From NCBI GenBank assembly GCA_018668255.1, contig JABISZ010000024.1, positions 1-64,000 on the forward strand: a stretch of 64,000 nt of DNA, given 5' to 3'. The notes below the pieces were generated by a model, which saw only the letters and a list, made by a program, of their open reading frames with translations, did no database searches and was not told the DNA's origin. Positions 43,374-53,324 of this stretch are shown here, piece by piece (the first letter of the stretch is position 1; each line of letters opens with the position of its first letter). This stretch comes from Pseudomonadota bacterium. Its GTDB lineage: Bacteria > Pseudomonadota > Gammaproteobacteria > Ga0077536. The position numbers were made by a program, and so were the translations under genes.

Positions 43374-43391
43374 CGCTGCACAGCGCTTTTT
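43374..43391 (+). terminator. possible weak intrinsic terminator after the acetoacetate decarboxylase gene
   Basis: CGCTGCACAGCG inverted repeat followed by CTTTTT. Confidence 0.4.
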
Positions 43392-43450
43392 AATATTTTT
43401 GCCCAAAATCTCGGGCCGTTAATCTGAGTTTAGTGGCTAACAATCTATTT

Positions 43451-43858
43451 TCATTTTTTGAGAATAATCTTTACTACTACTCGATCTTTTTTTCGATTAA
43501 AGATAGTGCTTGCGAATTCAAGTAGATGCATTGACCAGCTATATTTCTTTTTACATGCGGCCACAACCTGCGAGAGTAGTCGGTGCTCCTCTGAGAGGAA
43601 TGCGCTAGCATCAATCCAATCGCCTAGCGGCTTGCCTTTGAAATCGCAAGGGCAGAGTTGTACGGTGCTATTATTTCTAATTCGTTTTACCTTACCACTT
43701 AACCTGTTAGTGAAAGCGTAAAAAGTGTTTGAGTCGCTCTCTAATGAAATCCACCAGAGTGGAGTTTCTACCTTACTAAGGTCTCGCTTAAAAGTTTTTA
43801 AATTAATATATTTATCGTGTTCTAACATATGTTCATACCAGCTAAGATAGTCTTGCAA
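43451..43858 (-). CDS. PPOX-class (F420/FMN split-barrel) oxidoreductase family protein
   Basis: 135 aa; INLKTFKRD..VETPLWW, SGKVKRIRNNSTVQLCPCDFKGKPLGDWIDA matches the PPOX-class F420-dependent pattern. Confidence 0.75.
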   Translation of the reverse strand: MQDYLSWYEHMLEHDKYINLKTFKRDLSKVETPLWWISLESDSNTFYAFTNRLSGKVKRIRNNSTVQLCPCDFKGKPLGDWIDASAFLSEEHRLLSQVVAACKKKYSWSMHLLEFASTIFNRKKDRVVVKIILKK

Positions 43859-43886
43859 GCATACAGAGATTTTTAGGAATTAAATA

Positions 43887-44891
43887 ATGAAAAAGTACCA
43901 GATTACATCTGATAGAGGGATAGATGATCTTCAGCTAGTCGAAGCAGATATCCCCTCTGTTAGCGAACTAGATGTTTTAGTTAGAATGAAAGCCTCCTCC
44001 ATTAACTATCGAGACTTGGCGACGATAGAAAACCCTACTCCTAGAAATATCAGCTTTCCGCTTGTTCCCAATTCCGATGGCGTGGGAGAGGTGATTGAAG
44101 TAGGAAGCAAGGTGACTAGAGTAGCAGTTGGTGACCGTGTTTGTGGTATTTTTTTTCAGTCATGGGTGGACGGTGAGATCACCAGTACTGACATGGCTAA
44201 TGCGTTGGGTGGAACTATTGATGGGGTTCTGTCTGAGTATCGAAAATTTGATGAGAACGGTGTAGTGAAAGTCCCTGAACATTTAACAGATGCCGAAGCG
44301 TCCACTCTTCCTTGTGCTGGGGTGACTGCTTGGAATAGCTTGGTTGAAAAAGGCTCTGTGAAACCGGGTAGTAGCGTTTTACTGTTAGGCACGGGTGGTG
44401 TTTCTATCATGGCACTCCAGATTTGTCAGATGCTTGGCGTCAAAGCTATCTTAACCTCATCGAGTGATGAAAAATTAATAAGAGCCAAGGCATTAGGCGC
44501 CTGGCACGTTATAAATTATAAAAGAGAACCCAACTGGGATCTCCAAGTATTAGAAATGACTGATGGTGTCGGAGTTGACCATGTTGTCGAAGTAGGTGGT
44601 GCAGGAACCTTGTCAAAGTCTATTAACTCCGTTCGCATCTCTGGTTCGATAGGATTAATAGGTATTTTGACAGGAGGTGCTATCGACCCGACTTCAATAC
44701 TAAGGAAGTCACTTCATGTGCATGGAATTTATGTAGGGCATCGCCGAATGTTTGAAGATATGAACAGAGCAATTTCAGCTCATAAAATGAGGCCGGTAAT
44801 TGATCACTGCTACTCTATCGCTACTGCGAGAGAAGCATACCATGCGATGAGAGCGGCAAAACATTTTGGAAAATTGGCCATTACACTTTGA
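43887..44891 (+). CDS. MDR-superfamily NAD(P)-dependent alcohol dehydrogenase/quinone oxidoreductase
   Basis: 334 aa; SINYRDLATI, VLLLGTGGVSIMALQI, VVEVGGAGTLSKSI. Confidence 0.9.
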   Translation: MKKYQITSDRGIDDLQLVEADIPSVSELDVLVRMKASSINYRDLATIENPTPRNISFPLVPNSDGVGEVIEVGSKVTRVAVGDRVCGIFFQSWVDGEITSTDMANALGGTIDGVLSEYRKFDENGVVKVPEHLTDAEASTLPCAGVTAWNSLVEKGSVKPGSSVLLLGTGGVSIMALQICQMLGVKAILTSSSDEKLIRAKALGAWHVINYKREPNWDLQVLEMTDGVGVDHVVEVGGAGTLSKSINSVRISGSIGLIGILTGGAIDPTSILRKSLHVHGIYVGHRRMFEDMNRAISAHKMRPVIDHCYSIATAREAYHAMRAAKHFGKLAITL

Positions 44892-45021
44892 CCAATGGTT
44901 AATGTGATCGAAAGACGGTGTTTTTGAGGGCGGGCCAAAATTTGGAGAGCTGACCTAACTAGTTCTATATGACTTTGAGTTATTATTAATCGTATTTTCT
45001 AGGTAGGAGGATTGTTAAGAC

Positions 45022-45627
45022 ATGTCACATATAGTTTCACTTTATGGCTCTGGTGGTGCGCGCTCCGCAAGGTGCCGCTGGGCTCTTAACGAGCTCCAGT
45101 TGGAATATGAATATGTAGATGAGCCTGGGTTGATAGGCAGTGAAAAACTTCGTCAACTCCATCCCCAGTCGAAAATTCCTGCTGCTGTAATTAATGGCGC
45201 TGTATTATTTGAATCATCTGCTATATGCAGCTATCTTTGCGACCTGAAGCCTGAATTAAGCTTAATTCCTTTACCTGGAACCCTAAAAAGGGGGTTGCAT
45301 GATCAATGGATATCCTTTGCGCAGTCTGAGGTTGAAGCATACTTGTGGAGTAATGTTAAACATAGGAGCTTATATCCCGAAGAGCGCAGAGTCCCAGATG
45401 TTATTGAACAAAATAATATCGAGATCCACTCAGGGCTTAAAGTTTTAAATACTGCTCTGTCCAAATCTGATTATATTTTAGGCGATGAATTTCAGGTTAC
45501 AGATATTATTGTAGGATGGACGCTCAATTGGGCAAGACGTTCGGGGGTGATGAATGACTACCCCAGACTCATATCCTATAACAAGAGTCTTTTGAAAAGG
45601 AAGCATTGCGTCCTCAATTCGGAATAA
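45022..45627 (+). CDS. glutathione S-transferase family protein
   Basis: 201 aa; YGSGGARSARCRWALNELQLEYEYV, KIPAAVINGAVLFESSAICSYL. Confidence 0.88.
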   Translation: MSHIVSLYGSGGARSARCRWALNELQLEYEYVDEPGLIGSEKLRQLHPQSKIPAAVINGAVLFESSAICSYLCDLKPELSLIPLPGTLKRGLHDQWISFAQSEVEAYLWSNVKHRSLYPEERRVPDVIEQNNIEIHSGLKVLNTALSKSDYILGDEFQVTDIIVGWTLNWARRSGVMNDYPRLISYNKSLLKRKHCVLNSE

Positions 45628-45663
45628 TGTTATGAGGGTTGAATTTTTATTTTTGGGATTGCC

Positions 45664-46128
45664 ATGAGTGATACCTGTTTAGCTTCTGATCGAATTTGGA
45701 TGAAAGAAGCAATAGCGATGGCTAAAATTGCTGCTGAGGTTAATGAAGTTCCTGTCGGAGCTGTTATGGTCGCAGATAATGAAGTTATCAGTAGAGCGCA
45801 CAACGCAACGATTCGTGATAATGATCCCACTGGGCATGCTGAAGTGATAGCTATCAGAAGAGCTGCTGATGCTTTAGGCAATTACCGTATGCCTGGCGCG
45901 ACTCTTTATGTGACGTTAGAGCCCTGTGCAATGTGCGCAGGAGCGATAATTCAAGCCCGTGTTTCGCGAGTTGTTTTTGGTGCTTATGATAAGCGATATG
46001 GCGCAGTAGAAAGCAGTGTTGATGTCCTTTGTCATCCTGCGATGAATCATCATGCTCAATATACTGGTGGGGTAGAAATGCTAGAATGTTCTCAAATCTT
46101 GTCATCATTTTTTAAGTCACGTCGTTGA
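45664..46128 (+). CDS. tadA: tRNA adenosine(34) deaminase
   Basis: 154 aa; GHAEVIAIRRAA, TLEPCAMCAGAI. Confidence 0.95.
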   Translation: MSDTCLASDRIWMKEAIAMAKIAAEVNEVPVGAVMVADNEVISRAHNATIRDNDPTGHAEVIAIRRAADALGNYRMPGATLYVTLEPCAMCAGAIIQARVSRVVFGAYDKRYGAVESSVDVLCHPAMNHHAQYTGGVEMLECSQILSSFFKSRR

Positions 46129-46137
46129 GGTTGTGTA

Positions 46138-46641
46138 ATGGATAAATTTGAAATTTTTGAAGAATCTATTATTCAGCAATCTGAAGATTTCGGTCAAATG
46201 CTACTCGAAAGAGGCTGGCGTTTTGCCACGGCTGAGTCCTGTACCGGTGGGTGGATAGCCAAAGCACTTACCTCGGTTGCAGGCAGTTCCGGTTGGTTTG
46301 AAGCGGGGCTGGTGACCTACTCTAATGAGGCAAAAATTAATTTCTTATCTGTTTCTCCCATGACAATTGAAAAACATGGGGCAGTGAGCTCTGAGACGGC
46401 AAAAGAGATGGTAGAAGGGCTTCTGAGAGCTACCGGAGTGGATATTGGTGTTTCTGTGACTGGTATAGCCGGGCCTACAGGTGGGACTGCAAGTAAGCCA
46501 GTTGGGACAGTTTGGTTCGGTTTTTCGGCTTTAGGACAAGAAACAGTAACGATTTGTCTGCAAATTGATGGAAGCAGGGATGTTGTGCGGGCGAAGGCTG
46601 TCAATTTTGGTCTGGCGACGCTTATAAAGATGCTTTCCTAG
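46138..46641 (+). CDS. pncC: nicotinamide-nucleotide amidase (CinA C-terminal family)
   Basis: 167 aa; TAESCTGGWIAKALTSVAGSSGWFEAGLVTYSNEAK. Confidence 0.93.
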   Translation: MDKFEIFEESIIQQSEDFGQMLLERGWRFATAESCTGGWIAKALTSVAGSSGWFEAGLVTYSNEAKINFLSVSPMTIEKHGAVSSETAKEMVEGLLRATGVDIGVSVTGIAGPTGGTASKPVGTVWFGFSALGQETVTICLQIDGSRDVVRAKAVNFGLATLIKMLS

Positions 46642-46723
46642 AAAATGTATAGATTTAACTACGAATTTGATGAACCCTTTAGTTCAATTGTGCAATAATT
46701 TGACTAACAGCGTATAAAAATAC

Positions 46724-46740
46724 TGAGAGAGTAACTCTCA
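46724..46740. promoter_or_regulatory. inverted repeat TGAGAG-AGTAA-CTCTCA upstream of recA
   Basis: perfect 6-bp arms just downstream of an AT-rich promoter-like stretch (CGTATAAAAATACT). Confidence 0.35.
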
Positions 46741-46762
46741 ACATAACAGAGGCATATTGAGC

Positions 46763-47794
46763 ATGAATGATAACAAGGAAAAAGCCTTAGGAGCCGCATT
46801 GGCGCAAATCGAAAAGCAGTTTGGGACCGGCTCAATAATGCGATTGGGAGATGAGGGCGCATTGCCTGATATTGAGGTCGTTTCAACTGGATCTTTGAGC
46901 CTTGATACCGCTCTTGGTGTAGGAGGCTTACCAAGGGGTAGAGTTGTAGAGATTTATGGTCCTGAGTCATCCGGTAAGACTACTTTGACGCTTCATGTGA
47001 TAGCCGAAATGCAAAAAATCGGTGGTACTGCTGCATTTGTAGATGCAGAGCACGCGTTAGATCCTCAGTATGCAGCTAAACTAGGTGTCAACACAGATAG
47101 TCTATTAGTCTCTCAGCCGGACACCGGTGAGCAGGCGCTTGAGATCACTGATATGTTGGTGCGCTCCAGTGCAGTGGATATTGTTGTCGTTGACTCCGTG
47201 GCTGCACTTACCCCGAAGGCAGAGATTGAGGGCGACATGGGTGATCACCACGTGGGGCTTCAGGCGAGGCTAATGTCTCAGGCGCTCCGTAAGCTTACGT
47301 CTAATATAAAACGCTCGAATACACTAGTTATCTTTATCAACCAGATCCGTATGAAAATTGGTGTGATGTTTGGTAGCCCGGAAACTACAACTGGTGGAAA
47401 TGCCCTTAAGTTTTACTCCTCTGTACGGCTAGATATTCGCCGGATTGGTGCTCTCAAACGAGGTGATGAAATTGTAGGAAACGAGACGCGTGTAAAGGTG
47501 GTAAAAAATAAGGTTGCACCACCGTTCAAGCAGGCGCTTTTTGACATTCTTTACAACGAAGGGATCTCCTTGGAGAGTGAGCTAATAGAGCTTGGTGTCG
47601 CGCATGGTTTTATGGAGAAAACAGGTGCTTGGTACAGCTATAACGGAGAACGGTTAGGGCAAGGTAAAGAGAATGTGCGACAGTTTTTAAAAGCCAACCC
47701 CGCTATTAAAGAATCAATTGAAGCATCCGTGCGAGAAAAAATAATACCTGTGAAGCCTACCAAGCAAGTCTCTGAGGAGGTAGAAGCTGATTGA
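46763..47794 (+). CDS. recA: recombinase RecA
   Basis: [17 protein letters not shown] Walker [21 protein letters not shown] 46763. Confidence 0.99.
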   Translation: MNDNKEKALGAALAQIEKQFGTGSIMRLGDEGALPDIEVVSTGSLSLDTALGVGGLPRGRVVEIYGPESSGKTTLTLHVIAEMQKIGGTAAFVDAEHALDPQYAAKLGVNTDSLLVSQPDTGEQALEITDMLVRSSAVDIVVVDSVAALTPKAEIEGDMGDHHVGLQARLMSQALRKLTSNIKRSNTLVIFINQIRMKIGVMFGSPETTTGGNALKFYSSVRLDIRRIGALKRGDEIVGNETRVKVVKNKVAPPFKQALFDILYNEGISLESELIELGVAHGFMEKTGAWYSYNGERLGQGKENVRQFLKANPAIKESIEASVREKIIPVKPTKQVSEEVEAD

Positions 47795-48251
47795 TGCGTC
47801 CACGAAGACAGCTCGAAACTGTGCGCTGGGTATATTGTCTCGGCGGGAGCATAGTCGTATAGAGTTGAGGACTAAGCTCCTTGCTAAAGAATTTTCAGTT
47901 GAGCAGGTCGATAATGTTCTGGATGTACTTGCGCACGAAGGGTTGCAAAATGATCAAAGGTTTGCAGAGTCTTATATACGCTTTCGTAGCAGGCGTGGCT
48001 TTGGTTTGAGGCGCTTGCTTCAGGAGCTGGAACAACGAGGAGTGTCAGCTTCGGTCGCTAACCAGGCTGCAGCAGGTTCGGACGTTGATTTTTATCAGGT
48101 TGCTGAGGCTGCCTGTAAAAAAAAATTTTCTCGAAAAGCTGTAACTATTTTAGAGAAATCTAAGCAGGTGAGATTCATGCAATACAGAGGTTTTTATAAT
48201 GAAGAAGTTAACCAAGCAATTAGTATGTTGAGTGATGATGAAAACATCTGA
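47790..48251 (+). CDS. recX: regulatory protein RecX (start uncertain: ATT 47790, CTG 47787, or TTG 47835)
   Basis: [41 protein letters not shown]; homologous N-terminus continues upstream of TTG 47835. Confidence 0.88.
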   Translation: MDASTKTARNCALGILSRREHSRIELRTKLLAKEFSVEQVDNVLDVLAHEGLQNDQRFAESYIRFRSRRGFGLRRLLQELEQRGVSASVANQAAAGSDVDFYQVAEAACKKKFSRKAVTILEKSKQVRFMQYRGFYNEEVNQAISMLSDDENI

Positions 48252-50859
48252 GATCCGCCAAGTATTTCTAGATTATTTCAAGGATGAGTCTCACCAGCTT
48301 ATTGAAAGTAGCTCACTAGTTCCCACTAACGACTCCACCTTGCTTTTCACGAATGCAGGCATGGTTCAATTTAAAGATGTTTTTCTTGGGTTAGAGGATC
48401 TTGGATATAAGCGCGCAACGTCATCTCAACGATGTGTCCGAGCTGGAGGGAAGCACAATGATCTAGATAACGTCGGTTATACGGCGCGGCATCATACCTT
48501 TTTTGAAATGCTGGGAAATTTTAGCTTTGGAGACTATTTTAAGAGAGAGGCAATAGCTTTTTCCTGGGACATGCTTACGAACAAGTTTGGCTTGCCTCCG
48601 GAACGTTTGTGGATAACGGTTTATGAAGATGACCAAGAGGCATCTAATATCTGGCTAGAAGATATTGGGATAGATCCGGCTAGGTTCTCAAAATGTGGAG
48701 AGAAAGATAATTTTTGGACCATGGGAGAGACGGGACCATGTGGACCATGTTCTGAGATTTTTTATGACCATGGGAGTGAGATCCCTGGTGGGCCGCCCGG
48801 TAGTCCTGAAGAAGATGGCGATCGTTATGTCGAAATATGGAATCTTGTTTTCATGCAGTATGAGAGGTCTACGTCGGGAGATCTGACACCCATTCCGAGA
48901 CCTTCTGTGGATACTGGTATGGGCTTAGAGCGCCTGGCAGCGGTACTTCAAGGGGTGCACAGTAACTACGACATTGATTTATTTAAGAATCTGATTTCAG
49001 CAGTAAGAGTTGAGTGTCCCCTTGATGAGCCAGATATTTCTTCTCTGAGAGTCATCGCGGATCATATTCGCTCAAGTGTTTTCCTTTGCTTAGATGGGAT
49101 TAGTCCTACCAATGAAGGACGTGGCTATGTATTAAGGCGAATCATTCGTCGCGCTCTGAGGCATGGTCATAAAATAGGAATTACAGAGCCTTTTTTTCAT
49201 AATTTAGTAAGTGCTCTTGCTGACGAAATGGGAGATGCGTACCCTGAGTTACGCCTGCGCTCTGGGGAGATTGGAGATACTTTAAAAGCTGAAGAATTGC
49301 GTTTTTCTGAAACCTTAGCACAAGGTATGAGTATTCTAGAAACAGCTATTTCTATGCTTAAAACCTCGATGATCCCTGGGGATGTTATTTTTCGATTGTA
49401 TGATACCTACGGATTCCCATATGACCTGACCGCAGATATTGCTCGTGAGAGAGACCTTGTGCTAGATTCTGAAGGTTTTGATGTTGCAATGTCACAGCAA
49501 AAACAAAGGGCGCGCGAAGGTAGTCAGTTTAGAGGTAATCCAATTGAAGCAAATATCCGGGTCAGAGATCTTGCTGAGATTGGTAGCCAGCAGCTATTTT
49601 ATGGCTACGACCAACTATCAGCGAAAGCAAAGGTTGTTGGGTTATTCAAAGGCGATGAGCCAGTTTTAGAAGTTAAAGCTGAAGTGGATGCGACGGTCGT
49701 ACTCGATGGCACACCATTTTATGCCGAATCTGGAGGACAGGTTGGAGATACTGGTCAACTAGTTATTAGTGGAGTCGCTGCTTTCGAGGTTAAAGACACC
49801 CAGAAACGCGCTGGAAAGTTTTTGCACTCCGGAACAGTGTCCAAGGGGAAAATTTGTGTAGGTGACTCTTTAGAAGCCGTGGTCGACGTTAAAAAGAGAA
49901 AATCTATTCGGAGTAATCATTCATCGACGCACTTGTTGCATGCGGCGTTACGCGAATTGCTCGGTGCCCATATTGAGCAGAAAGGCTCTTTGGTCGATGA
50001 TATGCGATTGCGATTCGACTTTTCTCATCCCAAGCCATTATCTAAAGAAAAAATCGCTGAAATTGAGCATCTCGTTAACCAAAAAATACGTGAGAATTAC
50101 GAAATTATTTCTGAGATAGTGCCATACGCAGAGGCGATCAAAAATGGTGCAATGGCGTTGTTTGGTGAAAAGTATGGGAATCAAGTTAGAGTGCTATCTA
50201 TGGGGAACTTTTCTACAGAGCTGTGTGGCGGGACGCATGCTTTAAGGACGGGTGATATTGGTGGGCTAAAAATCGTGTCTGAGTCTGGGGTTGCCTCTGG
50301 GGTAAGACGAATTGAATGCATAACGGGTGAAGTTTTGACTTCATACCTAGTTGAGTCTGACTCTAGTCAGTTGAGAATTAGTGCTTTGGTGAAATCGAGT
50401 GTGCCAGAGATAGAAAATAAAGTTGCGCAGATTCTTGAGAGAAATCGTATTCTCGAAAAGGAAGCTCAAAGTTTAAGATCTAAATTAGCAGGACAATCGA
50501 GAGCTGATTTGGCGGATAATGCTATTTCCGTCAACGGAGTTTTTGTCGTAGCTCATTTAATTGACGGGGCAGATTTAGAGACCTTGAGAAGCGCTTGTGA
50601 TGATCTTAAATCAAACCATGACAAGTGTGTGGTCATTTTAGCATCAGTAGAAAATAAGAAAATACACCTAATAGCGGGAGTCAGCAACGCTTTTACCAAG
50701 GTTATAAAAGCTGGCGAACTTGTCAATTTTGTAGCGGCTCAAGTTGGAGGAAAAGGTGGCGGTCGTCCTGATATGGCTCAGGCTGGAGGCACTAACATTG
50801 ATGCCTTACCTAGCGCTCTAGCATCCGTACAGAGTTGGGTTAAGAAAAAAACTTCATAA
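48238..50859 (+). CDS. alaS: alanine--tRNA ligase
   Basis: FTNAGMVQFKDVFLG, SSQRCVRAGGKHNDL, editing-site NHSSTHLLHAAL; ATG 48238 overlaps the recX end. Confidence 0.98.
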   Translation: MKTSEIRQVFLDYFKDESHQLIESSSLVPTNDSTLLFTNAGMVQFKDVFLGLEDLGYKRATSSQRCVRAGGKHNDLDNVGYTARHHTFFEMLGNFSFGDYFKREAIAFSWDMLTNKFGLPPERLWITVYEDDQEASNIWLEDIGIDPARFSKCGEKDNFWTMGETGPCGPCSEIFYDHGSEIPGGPPGSPEEDGDRYVEIWNLVFMQYERSTSGDLTPIPRPSVDTGMGLERLAAVLQGVHSNYDIDLFKNLISAVRVECPLDEPDISSLRVIADHIRSSVFLCLDGISPTNEGRGYVLRRIIRRALRHGHKIGITEPFFHNLVSALADEMGDAYPELRLRSGEIGDTLKAEELRFSETLAQGMSILETAISMLKTSMIPGDVIFRLYDTYGFPYDLTADIARERDLVLDSEGFDVAMSQQKQRAREGSQFRGNPIEANIRVRDLAEIGSQQLFYGYDQLSAKAKVVGLFKGDEPVLEVKAEVDATVVLDGTPFYAESGGQVGDTGQLVISGVAAFEVKDTQKRAGKFLHSGTVSKGKICVGDSLEAVVDVKKRKSIRSNHSSTHLLHAALRELLGAHIEQKGSLVDDMRLRFDFSHPKPLSKEKIAEIEHLVNQKIRENYEIISEIVPYAEAIKNGAMALFGEKYGNQVRVLSMGNFSTELCGGTHALRTGDIGGLKIVSESGVASGVRRIECITGEVLTSYLVESDSSQLRISALVKSSVPEIENKVAQILERNRILEKEAQSLRSKLAGQSRADLADNAISVNGVFVVAHLIDGADLETLRSACDDLKSNHDKCVVILASVENKKIHLIAGVSNAFTKVIKAGELVNFVAAQVGGKGGGRPDMAQAGGTNIDALPSALASVQSWVKKKTS

Positions 50860-50872
50860 ACCGTTATAGTGT

Positions 50873-50895
50873 CCGCCCCATCTTGGGGTGTTCGG
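50873..50895 (+). other. GC-rich hairpin between alaS and lysC (CCG-CCCC-ATCTT-GGGG-TGTT-CGG)
   Basis: perfect CCCC/GGGG stem extended by CCG/CGG; no following T-tract. Confidence 0.4.
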
Positions 50896-50920
50896 TACAT
50901 ACTTTAACTAACTAAATGGC

Positions 50921-50932
50921 GAGTTGTAACTC
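50921..50932. promoter_or_regulatory. inverted repeat GAGTT-GT-AACTC abutting the lysC ATG
   Basis: same 12-mer as upstream of pyrF; followed by the overlapping palindrome ACTCATGAGT. Confidence 0.35.
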
Positions 50933-52162
50933 ATGAGTCTCATAGTTCAGAAATTTGGTGGCACGTCGGTCGGCGATGCTGAAAGGATTAAGAATGTTGC
51001 TAGTCGCATAGCCAGGTCTTGTGCTGACGGGAATAGTATTCTCGTAGTTCTATCTGCTATGAGCGGCGAGACAGACCGATTACTGTCTTTGGCAAAGTCT
51101 ATCGTTTCCGATCCGCGCGGGAGAGAAACTGATGTGCTCCTCTCCACCGGAGAGCAAGTTTCCATAGCTTTACTGTCTATGGCGTTAGAAGAGCTTGGCG
51201 TACCAGCAGTTTCTTTTACTGGGTCCCAAGTAAAAATCTTGACGGACAATATATACAATAAAGCTAGAATTGAAGACATAGATTCTACTCGTCTTCGCGC
51301 AACATTAGATGATGGAAAAGTTGCGGTAGTCGCCGGGTTCCAAGGTGTCGATGCAGAAGGGAACATTACTACTCTTGGGCGAGGAGGATCTGACACTACA
51401 GCAGTGGCATTAGCTGCGGCATTAGAAGCAGATGAATGCCAGATCTATACTGATGTCGATGGCGTTTATACGACAGATCCTAGAATCGTACCAGAGGCGA
51501 GAAGACTAAGTCAGGTTACATACGAAGAAATGCTTGAGATGGCAAGCCTTGGAGCAAAAGTTCTGCAAATCAGAGCGGTTGAATTTGCAAGCAAATATAA
51601 AGTTAAGCTTCGCGTACTATCATCGTTTTGCGATGGCATAGGGACCTTAATAACTACGGAGGAAAATATCATGGAAGAAGCGTTGATTTCTGGGGTAACT
51701 TTGAATCGGAATGAGGCTCAAGTAATGATGGTAGGTGTGCCAGATAGACCTGGTGTCGCAAGTAGTATCTTGGGACCGGTTGCGGATGCAAACATTGAAG
51801 TTGATATGATCGTTCAAAATAGCGCTGCTGATGGAGCAACAGACTTTACATTCACAGTCAGTCGCGACGATTATGACCTTACGCTAAAGATCCTTAATGA
51901 AATCGCCGAAACTTTGAGTGCTCGTGAAGTCCGTGGAGATAGAAATATAGTAAAATTATCTATAGTTGGCGTTGGGATGCGCTCTCATGCAGGCATAGCT
52001 AGCCGAATGTTTAAGGCTCTCTCAAAAGAAAACATAAATATATTGATGATCTCTACCTCCGAAATAAAAATTTCTATTGTAGTGGACCAGAAGTATTCAG
52101 AGTTAGGTGTCAGAGTGTTGCATAGTGAGTTTGGTTTGAGTGAGGCATCTGGCGTCAAGTGA
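50933..52162 (+). CDS. lysC: aspartate kinase
   Basis: 409 aa; VQKFGGTSVGDAERI, LGRGGSDTTAVALAA, two C-terminal ACT domains. Confidence 0.97.
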   Translation: MSLIVQKFGGTSVGDAERIKNVASRIARSCADGNSILVVLSAMSGETDRLLSLAKSIVSDPRGRETDVLLSTGEQVSIALLSMALEELGVPAVSFTGSQVKILTDNIYNKARIEDIDSTRLRATLDDGKVAVVAGFQGVDAEGNITTLGRGGSDTTAVALAAALEADECQIYTDVDGVYTTDPRIVPEARRLSQVTYEEMLEMASLGAKVLQIRAVEFASKYKVKLRVLSSFCDGIGTLITTEENIMEEALISGVTLNRNEAQVMMVGVPDRPGVASSILGPVADANIEVDMIVQNSAADGATDFTFTVSRDDYDLTLKILNEIAETLSAREVRGDRNIVKLSIVGVGMRSHAGIASRMFKALSKENINILMISTSEIKISIVVDQKYSELGVRVLHSEFGLSEASGVK

Positions 52163-52209
52163 ATTTTCTCTTTTGTCTAAGTTCTTGTTTAAAGGCTAGT
52201 TACTAGACG

Positions 52210-53268
52210 ATGAAAATTATTTTTGTATGCTTTTTATTCTTATTTTTTTTGCCACTCTCGGGCTGTTCAAAGGATTTAGCTGGCAATCAGAAAGATCCTT
52301 GGCACCATTGGGAGGGGAAGTTTAGAAATCCTCCAAACAGTATTTCAAGAGAGGTTTCGGTTTTTGATCGGTTGAAGTTTTTTTCGTCACTTTTACTTGC
52401 GCGCAGTGGTTCGCTGGAACTTGGGGCATTAGAGGCACATGTTTTAGGAAGTGAAGAGGCTTTATCGCAGCTTGCGGCATCTGCAGAGTCTAATTCAATC
52501 ACTTGGATAGGGCACTCGACTTTTCTAGTGAGACTCAATGGGTTAACTATACTTACCGATCCTGTTTTTTCAGACCGTGCATCCCCGCTATCTTTTGCTG
52601 GGCCCAAGAGAAAAACCTCGCTAAACATTAATATAAAGGATTTGCCGCTAATTGATGTTGTTATAGTTTCACATGCTCATTATGACCATTTAGACACTAA
52701 AACTTTAGAAGCTTTACCTGGGAAAGAAGGCATGACGGTTGTTGTCCCTTTAGGTCTTGGAAAGTTCTTCAGAGATCGAGGTTTCATCGATGTGCGGGAA
52801 GTCGATTGGTATGACGAGGTCACAGTCGATGCACTTAAAGTCACCGCCTATCCAGCAGTTCATTGGTCAAACCGTACACCATTTGATGTCAACGAAACGC
52901 TCTGGATGTCATATGGCTTCAGTAGCGGGGGGACTTCTATTTTCCACACTGGCGATACCGATATACATGAGACCGTGTTTTCAGAGATTGGCGAACATAT
53001 GTCTAAAAATCACAATGGGTGTGATATCGGTTTGATGAGTATTGGTGCATATTCCCCTGAGCCTTTTATGAAAGGAGCTCATATGACCCCTGAGTCTGGC
53101 GCCAAGCTAGGTCGTCAAATAGGTTGTTCTCAGCTAATCCCTATGCATTGGGGAACTTTTAGATTGTCTTTAGAACCATTCTTTGAACCACGTAATCGTT
53201 TTCAAAAGGCTGCGGGATTGCAAGCACGTGCCATGCGAATTGGAGAAACGCTTCTAATAGACAGGTGA
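52210..53268 (+). CDS. MBL-fold metal-dependent hydrolase, lipoprotein (UlaG/NAPE-PLD-like)
   Basis: 352 aa; lipobox LPLSGC, SHAHYDHLD, HTGDTDIH. Confidence 0.85.
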   Translation: MKIIFVCFLFLFFLPLSGCSKDLAGNQKDPWHHWEGKFRNPPNSISREVSVFDRLKFFSSLLLARSGSLELGALEAHVLGSEEALSQLAASAESNSITWIGHSTFLVRLNGLTILTDPVFSDRASPLSFAGPKRKTSLNINIKDLPLIDVVIVSHAHYDHLDTKTLEALPGKEGMTVVVPLGLGKFFRDRGFIDVREVDWYDEVTVDALKVTAYPAVHWSNRTPFDVNETLWMSYGFSSGGTSIFHTGDTDIHETVFSEIGEHMSKNHNGCDIGLMSIGAYSPEPFMKGAHMTPESGAKLGRQIGCSQLIPMHWGTFRLSLEPFFEPRNRFQKAAGLQARAMRIGETLLIDR

Positions 53269-53324
53269 GTCGTGGTGACTTGACCTGCCGTGTGTTTTGC
53301 TAAAGGTCTAGTATGTCTACATAG

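Noticed and set aside
50860-50932. Possible lysine riboswitch before lysC
   Set aside because: The gap is only about 73 nt, too short for an L-box, and has no conserved core.
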